DNA of 64,000 nucleotides from Paenibacillus aestuarii (GCF_027789125.1 NZ_JAQFVF010000033.1:62001-126000), one strand, 5' to 3'; positions 41,255 through 50,162 are shown, counted from the stretch's first letter. Made by a program: numbers and translations. The notes: generated from the letters alone by a model not told the origin.

Positions 41255-42514
41255 ATGTTAATGAAGATGAAAAAAGAAGCAAAATATATCGCAACATTAT
41301 CGCTGGGCGTAATGGGTGCCGGATTCTTGGCCACGCTTCCAGTGGCGGCTACGACTTGGGGCGCCTTTTTGCAAGGCGGCTTTGAAGCAGGCGTCGTCGG
41401 CGGCTTGGCCGACTGGTTTGCGGTTAGCGCGTTGTTTCGCCACCCGCTAGGCATCCCGATTCCGCACACGGCGCTTCTGCCCAGAAATCGAGCCAAGATT
41501 ACGAAAGCGCTCGTCTCCACCGTCGAAAATGAGCTGCTATCCAAGGAAACGATCCGCGCGCGCCTGCAGCAAATCCGGTTTTTGGAGCGCGGTCTCGGGT
41601 TGGCGGAAAGCCATCTGGACAACGGGGCGCTGCACAGGGGACTGGCTGACTTAGCTTTGCAGGCGCTGCAAGCTATTGACATGGAGAAGCTTACGCCGCT
41701 AGTGGCCGAGGAGCTGAATAAAGCTCTGCAGGATGTAGACACGAGCCGGTTCGTTCAAACACTTGTAAGTACGGTGCTGGACGGCGGATACGAGGGTAAG
41801 ACATTTGATTTTGTGCTCGAAAAAGTGGAGGCATGGGCGCTGAAAAGTGAGACCCGCGATCAGCTTGGCGCCATGGCGCTGAAAGCTTTTGAAGGGCTGC
41901 AGTCCAACGGCTTTATGGCGTTCGCGGTGAATGCGTTCATCGGGATGGTGAGCGAGGAGAAGATCGGCGGCATTATCCAGAACTTCCTTTTGTCTTACCT
42001 GGAGGAAATGAGGTCCAGCCATCATCCGCGCAGAGAAGCGGTACTGAGTTTTATTCGTAAAGAGCTGAACAAGCTGGATACGAACCCGCAACTATTGCAA
42101 GAGCTGGATAAGCTGAAAATGAAGCTTCCTGATCTGTTCTCCCTCGAAGAGAAGCTAGGGGCTCTGATGGAGAGGGTGAAGGCGAAAGCCGTGGCTTTTG
42201 TGGAGCAGCCGGAATTTGTCCGGGGCTATGTGGTTCCCATTCTGCGCAAGCTGCTGATGTCAGTTCGTGAAGACGAAGAGAGAATGGCTCGCGGGGAAAG
42301 CTGGATCCAGCAGCAGATCGTCAACTATTTGGAGCAAAATCACAGCAAAATCGGACAGCTTGTACAAGAAAATTTGGATAAACTGGAGAATGAGAAGCTG
42401 ATTGAAATGATGGAAGATAAAGTCGGCAAAGACTTGCAGTGGATCCGTGTGAACGGGGCGATTTGCGGGTTTATTATCGGTCTGGCGCTGACTGGCTTGA
42501 AGCTGCTTTTCTAA
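41255..42514 (+). CDS. DUF445 family membrane protein
   Basis: A roughly 419-residue protein of the DUF445 family: N-terminal helix about residues 12-32, the conserved GALQGGFEAGVVGGLADWFAVSALF-like segment near 40-65, a long charged helical region, and a C-terminal hydrophobic helix (about 395-417). It is probably membrane-anchored at both ends. No function is established for the family. Three in-frame ATGs (41255, 41261, 41267) are close together, and AAAGAG is the only ribosome binding motif, so the exact start is open. Confidence 0.85.
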   Translation: MLMKMKKEAKYIATLSLGVMGAGFLATLPVAATTWGAFLQGGFEAGVVGGLADWFAVSALFRHPLGIPIPHTALLPRNRAKITKALVSTVENELLSKETIRARLQQIRFLERGLGLAESHLDNGALHRGLADLALQALQAIDMEKLTPLVAEELNKALQDVDTSRFVQTLVSTVLDGGYEGKTFDFVLEKVEAWALKSETRDQLGAMALKAFEGLQSNGFMAFAVNAFIGMVSEEKIGGIIQNFLLSYLEEMRSSHHPRREAVLSFIRKELNKLDTNPQLLQELDKLKMKLPDLFSLEEKLGALMERVKAKAVAFVEQPEFVRGYVVPILRKLLMSVREDEERMARGESWIQQQIVNYLEQNHSKIGQLVQENLDKLENEKLIEMMEDKVGKDLQWIRVNGAICGFIIGLALTGLKLLF

Positions 42515-42526
42515 TAACCGTCGGAT

Positions 42527-42570
42527 AAGCCCGGTTCATCCCTGAGCGGATGAAGACGGGCTTGTTTGGT
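42527..42570 (+). terminator. Intrinsic terminator after DUF445 gene
   Basis: AAGCCCG (42527-42533) pairs with CGGGCTT (42557-42563), with internal CATCC/GGATG pairing, followed by GTTTGGTTT. It overlaps the 3' end of the convergent small zinc-ribbon gene. Confidence 0.7.
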
Positions 42571-42730
42571 TTGGTGAGGCTGCGAGTGTACGAAGGTGCT
42601 TGTCATTGTCTGATTCCGCGCATTCGAAACACAAGAGAGAGTGGTCATCTTGAACGAGCGCCTCAATAAATCCGTCATTGCAGTAAATATCCTTCCGGCA
42701 ATTCTGACACTTTCCAACCCATTCCTTCAT
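42536..42730 (-). CDS. Small zinc-ribbon-like protein
   Basis: A 64-residue protein with paired cysteines: C-x2-C near residue 8 (KCQNCRKDIYC) and C-x2-C near 34 (LLCFECAES), likely a zinc site. The tail is polar and disordered. The ATG at 42730 lies eight bases after GGAGG; an upstream in-frame start is not needed. It is close to many unnamed Paenibacillus proteins, and the function is unknown. A terminator lies between it and the bactofilin gene upstream. Confidence 0.7.
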   Translation of the reverse strand: MKEWVGKCQNCRKDIYCNDGFIEALVQDDHSLLCFECAESDNDKHLRTLAASPNQTSPSSSAQG

Positions 42731-42751
42731 AAAATCTTCCTCCTCTGAAGT

Positions 42752-42786
42752 AAAAACCACGACAAACCGTCTCCGGCCTATCGTGG
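42752..42786 (-). terminator. Intrinsic terminator after bactofilin
   Basis: On the minus strand CCACGA...GCCG/CGGT...TCGTGG forms a stem (42757-42786), followed by TTTTTA. Confidence 0.75.
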
Positions 42787-42816
42787 CTGTTCTTCTTTAA
42801 TTCGCGCTGCAGACCG

Positions 42817-43266
42817 CTAATTCCCGCCAGAAGCAGCTTGCTGCTCACTCTTTTGCTGCTTGTGGGCTTTGGCGTCAATGACCTTGCCGCCGCCGCTTCG
42901 CTCGCTGGACGACGACAGGCTCATGGTGCTGCTGCCCTGGAAGATGCCGCCTTCCTGGATGATGAAGGAGCGCACGTCAATGTTGCCGATCAGAACACCT
43001 GTGCTGGTGACGATCAGCTTGCCTTTGGTGACGACATTGCCTTTGACTTTACCGGCAATGATCACATCGCGAGCGTGAATGTTGGACTGCACAATCGCAT
43101 TCTCGCCGATGGTGATGTCTCCTGCGCATTCGACGTCGCCGTTGAGTTGGCCTTCAATCCGCAGGCTGGCTTCGGACATGACTTTACCTTCGCAGATCGT
43201 GCTCTCGCCGATCAGCGTATCGGTTGTTTTGGTATTAATAGGCTTTGTTTTGCTGCTGCCGAGCAT
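42817..43266 (-). CDS. Bactofilin family polymer-forming cytoskeletal protein
   Basis: A 149-residue protein. The central part (about 15-115) is a bactofilin beta-helix with regular hydrophobic repeats (LRIEGQLNGDVECAGDITIGENAIV, then VIIAGKVKGNV), and both ends are polar and disordered. Bactofilins form filaments without nucleotide and organise cell-wall enzymes. The start overlaps the stop of the M23 gene by one base, and the ribosome binding site AAAGGATG lies inside that gene, so the two proteins are translationally coupled. Confidence 0.92.
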   Translation of the reverse strand: MLGSSKTKPINTKTTDTLIGESTICEGKVMSEASLRIEGQLNGDVECAGDITIGENAIVQSNIHARDVIIAGKVKGNVVTKGKLIVTSTGVLIGNIDVRSFIIQEGGIFQGSSTMSLSSSSERSGGGKVIDAKAHKQQKSEQQAASGGN

Positions 43267-44267
43267 TAGTGGTCATCCTTTCTATCATTAATGAGATAAG
43301 GGGAGGGGTCGATCTGAACGCCATTCTTGTGAACCTCGTAATGCAGGTGGGTACCTGTGCTTCGTCCTGTCGTTCCCATGAGGCCGATCTGTTGCCCTTT
43401 CGTAACTGATTCTCCACGTTTTACCAGCATTTTATTCAAATGCATGTACTCGGTTTGCAGCCCGCGCGTATGATCGACGATAATGTGATTCCCATGCTCG
43501 TCATCGTAACCGGCTTCAATAACCTTGCCTGCGGCTGTCACGTAGACGGCATCGTTCAGCTCACCATCAAGATCAATGCCGGCGTGCATCGAGGGCTTCA
43601 GCGTGAAGGGATCTTTGCGCAGGCCGAACCCGGATGTGATGCTGTGCGTGACGGTAGGCCATAGTGTCGGTGTGATGGTGCGGAGCTGCTCGGCCTCTTT
43701 CAGCTTCACTTCAGACGCGTTAAGGTTGACGAGCACCGTGTTAATCTCGCCGACTAACGAAGTCAGATCTTGCTTGGTGCTGGAGACGAGCGTCGTCACC
43801 TCTTGCGAAGTGACTGGCACCTCGGCGCCGCCGACATCGGGATTCGGGCGGGAAGCCATCCCGCTCGGCAATGCGCCTGACTTTTTGCTTGTCCCATCTG
43901 TTTCGCTCATCAGTTGAATGACATGTTCCAGCTTTTTGATTTCTTCGAGCTTCACCTTGAATTCATCAGCTTGCTGTGACAGGTCAATCAAATTGTTTTG
44001 AAGCTGTTCAAGTTCGTTATTTTTAAGTGTAATTTGATCAACCAGTTGACGCTCTTGTCCATCAAATGACTGCTGCATCGTGCTAGTCGTCTGATGAAAG
44101 GTAGTGTTCATGAGGTAAATGGTGACGCAAAATCCAGTCAATACAAGGATGATAACGCTAGGCACTACATAGAGACTGCTGTGTGGAAGCTTAATTCTTA
44201 CGGTTTGGCGGTTAGCTCCAGGAATGATCATTAAGGTGAATTCCTTCTTCCCCCAGATGAACTTCAA
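43266..44267 (-). CDS. M23 family (LytM-type) metallopeptidase, membrane-anchored with coiled coil
   Basis: A 333-residue protein. One N-terminal membrane helix (about 32-53) is followed by a long coiled-coil (about 55-125 and 155-200) and an M23 domain with zinc ligands His228 and Asp232 (HAGID) and His309 (HLH at 307-309). The gene order M23-bactofilin, overlapping by one base, recalls the bactofilin-M23 partnership that controls cell shape in Helicobacter and others. The start is a TTG five bases after GGGG. It is expected to cut peptidoglycan cross-links outside the membrane. Confidence 0.92.
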   Translation of the reverse strand: MKFIWGKKEFTLMIIPGANRQTVRIKLPHSSLYVVPSVIILVLTGFCVTIYLMNTTFHQTTSTMQQSFDGQERQLVDQITLKNNELEQLQNNLIDLSQQADEFKVKLEEIKKLEHVIQLMSETDGTSKKSGALPSGMASRPNPDVGGAEVPVTSQEVTTLVSSTKQDLTSLVGEINTVLVNLNASEVKLKEAEQLRTITPTLWPTVTHSITSGFGLRKDPFTLKPSMHAGIDLDGELNDAVYVTAAGKVIEAGYDDEHGNHIIVDHTRGLQTEYMHLNKMLVKRGESVTKGQQIGLMGTTGRSTGTHLHYEVHKNGVQIDPSPYLINDRKDDH

Positions 44268-44423
44268 CCGTTCCCCTTCCTTTCCGTAACAAAGTCCCCC
44301 TCCTTGATTCGATTGTATTCGTCAATAGGGCGAGTCATGCCAACTTTATTTGGACAGATTCGCACGGAAGAAGGGGAAATTCACTCCAAAAATCCCGCTA
44401 CCATACTTGATATGGGAAATTAT

Positions 44424-44453
44424 ACATGGATAACAACGATGAGGGACATACTA
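44424..44453 (+). promoter_or_regulatory. Possible sigma-G promoter of germination operon 3
   Basis: CATACTA (44447-44453) matches the sigma-G -10 perfectly. ACATG (44424-44428), 18 bases upstream, matches the -35 gnATR at three of four fixed positions. The gerA start is 39 bases downstream. The rest of 44268-44423 shows no gene I can support. Confidence 0.45.
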
Positions 44454-44491
44454 ACCGAACGTACACCCTGTAATCGTGAGGTGGCTTCCGC

Positions 44492-46207
44492 ATGTCTTTT
44501 TGGCAATGGATGAAATATCGGCCGACACCATCAAGCCAGCCAATGAAGGAAAAGCGTCCGCAGCCGATCATCCCTGACCGCTATATGGATCAGCATAGCG
44601 AGGATCTACTGACCGGAAGCTTGGATGATACCCTTCGTTTTATTCAGACTGTGCTTGGCGACAGTGACGACCTCATTACCCGCGAGTTTGTTATTTTTGG
44701 CCAGTTTAAGGCGGTTCTTATCTACTTCATCAACATGATCGACCAAGAGGTAACCAATAACGATATTTTGAAGCCGCTGATGATAGCTCCGCAGCATTAT
44801 GTGGCTGGCACGATTGAGATGCAGCAGCTTAAGCATGTGCTTTTGCACGAGACGCTGTATCACAGCATGAGCAAAATGGAGAATAAACTGGCCGCGATTG
44901 TTGACGTTATTTTGCGCGGGCAGCCGGTCATTGTGGTGGATGGCCTGGATGAAGCGATTATCGTCGGCGCAGCCAAGATTGATAAACGGGCCATTAATCA
45001 ACCGCAGACCGAACAAGTCATTCGCGGTCCCCGCGAAGGGTTCATCGAACAGTTAGGGACGAATGTTTCACTGCTACGTTACCGGCTGCCGACGAGCGAT
45101 TTTACGGTCAGGACCAAGCAGGTAGGCCGATTGACCAAGTCGCGTGTGGCCATTTGTTACCTGAAAGGGATAGCCAATGACGCGCTCGTTCAAGAAGTGG
45201 AAAGCCGTATCTCCTCAATTGACATAGACGGGGTTCTGGATGTCGGTTACCTGGAGCAATTTATTGAGGATAACCATTTATCGCCATTCCCGCAGATTCA
45301 AAATACAGAACGGCCGGACAAAGCGGTGGCCAACCTCATGGAGGGCAGAGTCATTATTCTCGTCGACGGTTCGCCGTTTGCGTTGATTGCTCCTTCGGTA
45401 TTCACCCAGTTCTATCAGACGACGGAGGACTATTCGGAACGCTTCCTGATGGTCAGCTTCATTCGTCTGGCACGCTTGCTAGCACTTGTCTTCTCCTTGG
45501 TCACACCATCGCTGTATGTGGCGGTCATCTCGTTCAATCCCGAGCTCATTCCGACCAAATTTGCCGTGGCGGTGGCGGGGGGGCGAGCGGGTGTCCCGTT
45601 CCCCTCGGTGGTGGAGGTGCTGCTTATGGAGATGTCGATGGAAGTGCTGCGTGAGGCGACGCTGCGGCTGCCGCAGCAGGTCGGCGGAGCGCTCTCTATT
45701 GTCGGGGTGCTCGTGATCGGCCAGGCGGCGGTTGCCGCAGGCTTCGTTAGCCCGATCACCGTAGTGGTAATCGCGCTGACGACGATCGGCTCCTTCGCAA
45801 CGCCGGCCTATAACGCTGCGCTGGCTCTTCGGTTGCTGCGCTTTCCCCTTGTATTTTTCGCGGGGATGTTCGGCCTGTTCGGCGTAATGGTGGGCTTGAT
45901 TCTAATCATCAATCATGTGCTTTCCCTGAAATCGTTCGGCGTTCCTTATATGAGTCCGGTCGTGCCGGGCAATTATGAAGGGATGAAGGATACGGTAATC
46001 CGCGGTCCTCTGTGGTGGATGAGAAGGCGTCCTGCGATGTTTCATACGCCGAATCGGGAGCGTGTCAACGAGAGCGTCGTCAACACACTTAAACAAACTC
46101 CGCACAATACGTTAGACCCGTTGAAAGTGGGCAATACGAGATGGGAGCAGCCAGATGGAATATCCAAAACAAGTGACAACGATTCAAGCGGCAGCAATTC
46201 TCATTAG
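44492..46207 (+). CDS. GerA family germination protein, operon 3
   Basis: A 571-residue A subunit, the longest of the three here. A polar Pro-rich N-terminus is followed by the soluble domain with RGPREGFIEQLGTNVSLLRYRL, five to six hydrophobic segments and SFGVPYMSP. It has a long disordered C-terminal tail (about 520-571), which continues past the start of gerB. GAGGTGG lies seven bases before the ATG. It is the first gene of the A-B-C-D operon. Confidence 0.92.
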   Translation: MSFWQWMKYRPTPSSQPMKEKRPQPIIPDRYMDQHSEDLLTGSLDDTLRFIQTVLGDSDDLITREFVIFGQFKAVLIYFINMIDQEVTNNDILKPLMIAPQHYVAGTIEMQQLKHVLLHETLYHSMSKMENKLAAIVDVILRGQPVIVVDGLDEAIIVGAAKIDKRAINQPQTEQVIRGPREGFIEQLGTNVSLLRYRLPTSDFTVRTKQVGRLTKSRVAICYLKGIANDALVQEVESRISSIDIDGVLDVGYLEQFIEDNHLSPFPQIQNTERPDKAVANLMEGRVIILVDGSPFALIAPSVFTQFYQTTEDYSERFLMVSFIRLARLLALVFSLVTPSLYVAVISFNPELIPTKFAVAVAGGRAGVPFPSVVEVLLMEMSMEVLREATLRLPQQVGGALSIVGVLVIGQAAVAAGFVSPITVVVIALTTIGSFATPAYNAALALRLLRFPLVFFAGMFGLFGVMVGLILIINHVLSLKSFGVPYMSPVVPGNYEGMKDTVIRGPLWWMRRRPAMFHTPNRERVNESVVNTLKQTPHNTLDPLKVGNTRWEQPDGISKTSDNDSSGSNSH

Positions 46208-47255
46208 TACGGTGATCGGCGTAGGCGTGCTTCCGCTTCCGCTGTTCGCGGTTCGCTCCGCAAATACAGGTGCGCCGTTGATCACGCTGCTCGCGGTGCT
46301 GCTATCTTCGGCAGGGTTATGGGTCGTCACAAAACTGGGCATGCGATTTCCGCGTCAGGCTTTTACCCAATATAGCGAGGTCATATTAGGCAAATGGCCG
46401 GGGAGACTCGGCAGCGCCATCGTAGTCCTGTTCTTCGCAATATTGTCCTCGCTGGCATCCAGAGAATTCGGTGAAGTCGTCATTACCTCTGTCTTGAAGA
46501 AGACTCCGCTCGAGGTGACGGTGATTCTTATGCTGCTGCTGGCGACATTGGCGGCACGCAATGACATGACGACCTTCACCTATATTAATCATCTCTACCT
46601 GCCAATCATCCTAGGGCCAGCATTTCTGATTGTGGCTTTATCCCTGAAAAATGCGAGTGCCGACTTCCTGCTGCCCGTCTGGGGAAATGAGCCGCGAGAT
46701 ATGCTGAATGGCGTCCTTGTCATCGCCGCATTGCTGCAAGGATCATTTATTCAAACCATTGTCATTCCCGCAATGCGCAACCCGCAGAAAGCGATGAAGG
46801 CTTGTTTCTGGGGCATGTTTATCGTCGGCTTCTTGTACATCACGATTGTCATTGCCGCAGTCGGCGTGTTTGGTCCCGAGGAAACCAAGCAATTGTTATG
46901 GCCCACCTTGGAATTGGCTAAAACGACAACATTGCCGGGAAATATTTTGGAGCGGCTCGATGCCGCCTTCCTGGCGATTTGGGTAACAGCTGTTTTCACG
47001 ACCATTTTCTCCAGTTATTACCTGACCATTCATTTAGCAAGCAAATTATTCGGATTGCATGACCACCGGATGCTCTCTTTATTTGTCGTACCGTTTTTGT
47101 TCGCCATGGCGATGACGCCGCAAAGCATTTTGCAGATGTATCAGGTGATTGAGATTGTCGGCAAATTCGGCTTGCTGATCACGATCGTATATCCGCTGTT
47201 GCTTCTACTGGTTGCGAACATCCGGAAGAAGAGAGGGACACAGGATGGCGGGTAG
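46155..47255 (+). CDS. GerAB/ArcD/ProY-type germination permease, operon 3
   Basis: A 366-residue B subunit with ten predicted transmembrane helices, beginning QVTTIQAAAILISTVIGVG, typical of the family. The ATG lies 53 bases inside the gerA gene and seven bases after GGGAG. The overlap is unusually long. It ends 11 bases into the gerC frame. Confidence 0.92.
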   Translation: MEYPKQVTTIQAAAILISTVIGVGVLPLPLFAVRSANTGAPLITLLAVLLSSAGLWVVTKLGMRFPRQAFTQYSEVILGKWPGRLGSAIVVLFFAILSSLASREFGEVVITSVLKKTPLEVTVILMLLLATLAARNDMTTFTYINHLYLPIILGPAFLIVALSLKNASADFLLPVWGNEPRDMLNGVLVIAALLQGSFIQTIVIPAMRNPQKAMKACFWGMFIVGFLYITIVIAAVGVFGPEETKQLLWPTLELAKTTTLPGNILERLDAAFLAIWVTAVFTTIFSSYYLTIHLASKLFGLHDHRMLSLFVVPFLFAMAMTPQSILQMYQVIEIVGKFGLLITIVYPLLLLLVANIRKKRGTQDGG

Positions 47256-48480
47256 GGTTTGGCTGCGTGTTGTCTTCAAAGGCATGGCGCTCCTTCTCAT
47301 CTGCTTGTCTCTCTCAGGCTGCTGGGACCGTCAAGAGATTGAGGAACGTGCCGTTATTCTCGGCATCGGCATTGATCAAGCAGAGCCGGACGCAGAGAAA
47401 AAGGAACTGCCGCTTTCCCACAAGCCCGGTCAACTGCATATCCCCAGCAAAAAAATGATTCGGCTGACCGTGCAAGTTGCGGTCCCCGGGCGGATTCCGC
47501 TAGGCCCAGGGATGGGAGGCGGTGAAAGCAGCAGTGGGGGGAATAGGACGGTATGGGTCGTCTCCGGTGTCGGGCATACGATTGATGATGCCATTAACGG
47601 TTTGCAGCAGCGGATTGCACCCCCACTCTTTTTTGGACATTTGCGGGTGATTGTTGTCTCGGAGCGCGTAGCCAAGAACGGGCTGGTCAATTTGAACGAT
47701 TTTTTTCGTCGTAACCCTGAGATTCGCCGCATGAGCTGGATGTTTATTTCCAGAGGAGAAGCTATGGACATTATGAAGGCCTCCCCGCAGCTGGAGCGGG
47801 TCCCTTCGATTTATTTGATGACGACGATGGATCAATCGGTCAAAATGGGGCGGTTTCCTAATGATATTCTCGGTTTGTTCTGGAGCGCATCCTCGGCCAA
47901 AGGGAAGGAAGGATATTTGCCCTATTGTGAGCTCGACGGTGAGAACAATATTAAAATTAGAGGCCTCGCGTACTTTCGTGGCGATAAATTAGCAGGAACG
48001 ACGGACGGTATGGACATTACGCTCTTCATGGGCATTATGGGCATGAATCCATCAGGCGGTCAGGCCTATGTGCAGGTTCCGGGCAAATCCGAATATTTGG
48101 AATACAGCGGCAGGAGCCGTAAAGCGCTGACGAAGGTCGATATACAAGACGGCAAGCCGCACGTGAGAGTGAAAATCATGATCGAGGGCAATATCCGGGA
48201 AAAGTCGAATGAATCGGTGAAGTTGAGCCATGATGTCATTCAATTGATGGAGAGACAGCTCGAACAGGATGCGGTCAAGATGTATCAGGACTTTATTCAC
48301 CGCACGCAGGAGAAAGGGGCGGATATTTTCGGCTTTGGCGAGCATATCCGTTCGAGGCAGTGGCGGTATTGGGATGAGCAAATTAAAACGAAAGAACAAT
48401 GGGAGAAGATGTACCCTGATCTGAAAGTGGATATTCAAGTGAAAGTGCAAATCCGGCGTGTCGGCATGAAAGCTGTATGA
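47245..48480 (+). CDS. Ger(x)C family germination lipoprotein, operon 3
   Basis: A 411-residue C subunit with lipobox LSLSGC (Cys26) and the signature WDRQEIEERAVILGIGID. An insertion rich in Lys and Pro (about 45-75) and a Gly/Ser loop (GPGMGGGESSSGG, near 95) are variable features. I chose the ATG at 47245 with GAGAGGGA upstream; the frame is open 33 bases further up. The D candidate follows after about 40 bases. Confidence 0.92.
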   Translation: MAGRVWLRVVFKGMALLLICLSLSGCWDRQEIEERAVILGIGIDQAEPDAEKKELPLSHKPGQLHIPSKKMIRLTVQVAVPGRIPLGPGMGGGESSSGGNRTVWVVSGVGHTIDDAINGLQQRIAPPLFFGHLRVIVVSERVAKNGLVNLNDFFRRNPEIRRMSWMFISRGEAMDIMKASPQLERVPSIYLMTTMDQSVKMGRFPNDILGLFWSASSAKGKEGYLPYCELDGENNIKIRGLAYFRGDKLAGTTDGMDITLFMGIMGMNPSGGQAYVQVPGKSEYLEYSGRSRKALTKVDIQDGKPHVRVKIMIEGNIREKSNESVKLSHDVIQLMERQLEQDAVKMYQDFIHRTQEKGADIFGFGEHIRSRQWRYWDEQIKTKEQWEKMYPDLKVDIQVKVQIRRVGMKAV

Positions 48481-48519
48481 GGATGAACTGTGGTCAGCAG
48501 CAAGAATGGAGGAACTGGG

Positions 48520-48729
48520 ATGGCTTCAGGATTATCAATTGGATACATTCAGTTCATGGTTCTTTTGCTTTGGATTACGGGTGCCCTTATGCTGCGATTT
48601 GATTTAAAGTACTACCAACTGAAGAAAGAAATGAAGGAAGCCAAAGTGACAAGCATGCTGGGGTGGATGAACATAGTGCTTGGCTGTATCGCATTTATCG
48701 GCAATTGGATCTACCAAAAAATGTGGTAA
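48520..48729 (+). CDS. Small two-helix protein, candidate germinant-receptor D subunit
   Basis: A 69-residue protein with two transmembrane helices (about 8-28 and 45-63) separated by a charged loop (KYYQLKKEMKEAK). It follows gerC of operon 3 in the same direction. The start ATG at 48520 lies seven bases after GGAGG; the frame is open 30 bases upstream. Size and topology agree with D subunits of GerA-type receptors, although sequence similarity to the candidate in operon 1 is low. Confidence 0.6.
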   Translation: MASGLSIGYIQFMVLLLWITGALMLRFDLKYYQLKKEMKEAKVTSMLGWMNIVLGCIAFIGNWIYQKMW

Positions 48730-48804
48730 TAAATAGTCAAATGCCCCCAAACTTTTTTGGTGCTGCTCCGTCTATTGAGTATAGAAAGGATTGGTGAGAT
48801 CACC

Positions 48805-50013
48805 ATGATGAAAAAATCAATGTTAACGATAGCTTTGTCCCTGTTTGTGCTTTCCGGCTGCCAGCAATCGTCAGGAACCGCAAGCGGTACAGCGACGCCG
48901 ACCGATTCGCCGCAGACGACCCCGGCTGCTTCCGTGCAGCCCACACCTTCGCCAGAGGCGTCAGCGGCGCCGACAGCATCAGCCAGCCCTTCGCAGGGGA
49001 CGTCCGGTGAGCCTGCAGCTGGGGCGTCCATGAAGACCGTTACGGCCGTCAGGCTCGCCGATGCCAAGAGCGGCTGGCTCGGCGGCAAGGGCTGGATCGC
49101 CAGAACCGACGATGGAGGCGTCACCTGGAAACCGCAAATGACGGTAACCGGCGATGTGCAGCAGCTCTTTGCCCTGAACGGCCAAGAAGCGTGGGCGGAA
49201 GTGGGCGATGAGCGGAAGCTGCTCAGCACGACCGACGGCGGCAAGCATTGGACGGACGCGGGCAAAGTGCCGAACGGCGCGTTCTTCCACTTTGTGGCGA
49301 AGCAGGAAGCTTACAGCGGCAATGCGAAGACAGTGGACGGCGGCAAGACGTGGACGACGCTGCCTGTACCGGAGGGCATCACTGGCGATGCCTATTTCCA
49401 TGATAAAGCGAATGGCTGGGCGGTGCGGCAGGTCAAGGACAAGATCGAGGTGCAGCGGACCCAAGATGGCGGGAAAAGCTGGCAGACCGTCATGTCGCGC
49501 ACAACCGTCGCCCCGCTGACGGGCACGGTCATCCGCTCTGCGGGTACGAACGATGCGTGGGTGGAGCTGATCGGCGATTCAGGCATGACACAAACGTCCT
49601 ACTCGCTGTTCCACACGACGGACGGGGGGAAAACTTGGCAGGCTGTGCTGAACAACAGCACGGCGGGCGGGGGACCGGCGCCTGGCTATGCGGAGAATGA
49701 CACCAAAGGCGCCAAAAACACGGGCGCCAAGCCAGGGCCGCTTGACGTCGTCAGCCCGCAGATCGCCTTCATGGGCGGCCAATGCCCAAGCTGCGATAAA
49801 TCGAACTCCGTCGGTTCCACGAAGGATGGCGGCAAAACGTGGGTGAACGGCAAAGAGTCGTTCACTGGTTATGGCACCATGCTGCTGGCTATGGCAGATG
49901 GCAATCAAGGATGGCTGATTACGAATGACAATTCGCAGCCATCGGTGATGTACACCACCAGTGACGGTGGTGCCAACTGGAAAAAGGTGCACACATTCAG
50001 CGCACCGAAATGA
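48805..50013 (+). CDS. Lipoprotein with seven Asp-box (BNR-type) repeats
   Basis: A roughly 402-residue lipoprotein: signal with SGC lipobox (Cys19), a Thr/Pro/Ser/Ala-rich linker (about 20-80), then a beta-propeller. Seven Asp-box motifs are visible (TDDGGVTW, TTDGGKHW, TVDGGKTW, TQDGGKSW, TTDGGKTW, TKDGGKTW, TSDGGANW). The pattern is that of BNR/sialidase-like or YCF48-like propellers. No sialidase catalytic residues were recognised, so a binding or scaffold role is more likely. It would be anchored on the outer face of the membrane. GGTGA precedes the two adjacent ATGs. Confidence 0.82.
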   Translation: MMKKSMLTIALSLFVLSGCQQSSGTASGTATPTDSPQTTPAASVQPTPSPEASAAPTASASPSQGTSGEPAAGASMKTVTAVRLADAKSGWLGGKGWIARTDDGGVTWKPQMTVTGDVQQLFALNGQEAWAEVGDERKLLSTTDGGKHWTDAGKVPNGAFFHFVAKQEAYSGNAKTVDGGKTWTTLPVPEGITGDAYFHDKANGWAVRQVKDKIEVQRTQDGGKSWQTVMSRTTVAPLTGTVIRSAGTNDAWVELIGDSGMTQTSYSLFHTTDGGKTWQAVLNNSTAGGGPAPGYAENDTKGAKNTGAKPGPLDVVSPQIAFMGGQCPSCDKSNSVGSTKDGGKTWVNGKESFTGYGTMLLAMADGNQGWLITNDNSQPSVMYTTSDGGANWKKVHTFSAPK

Positions 50014-50017
50014 TTAC

Positions 50018-50064
50018 AAAGCCTTACTGGACGCGGCTGCTGCTGCGACAGTAAGGCTTTATTA
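50018..50064 (+). terminator. Intrinsic terminator after the Asp-box lipoprotein
   Basis: AAAGCCTTACTG (50018-50029) pairs with CAGTAAGGCTTT (50049-50060), followed by ATTAG. Confidence 0.8.
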
Positions 50065-50121
50065 GTTAATAGCATTAAATTCCAAGTCAGCTACCCCCTA
50101 AATCCCCAGGGGTGACAAAGA

Positions 50122-50146
50122 ATGGTATAGGTATACCCTATGCCAT
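50122..50146 (+). promoter_or_regulatory. Inverted repeat upstream of the NlpC/P60 gene
   Basis: ATGGTATAGG (50122-50131) pairs with CCTATGCCAT (50137-50146) with one wobble, ending four bases before the GAGGAGG ribosome binding site. It may be an operator or an RNA hairpin. Confidence 0.4.
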
Positions 50147-50162
50147 CTAGAGGAGGACATTC

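Noticed and set aside
44304-44513. 69-codon frame upstream of germination operon 3
   Set aside because: It overlaps the gerA start and the likely promoter, with no ribosome binding site.
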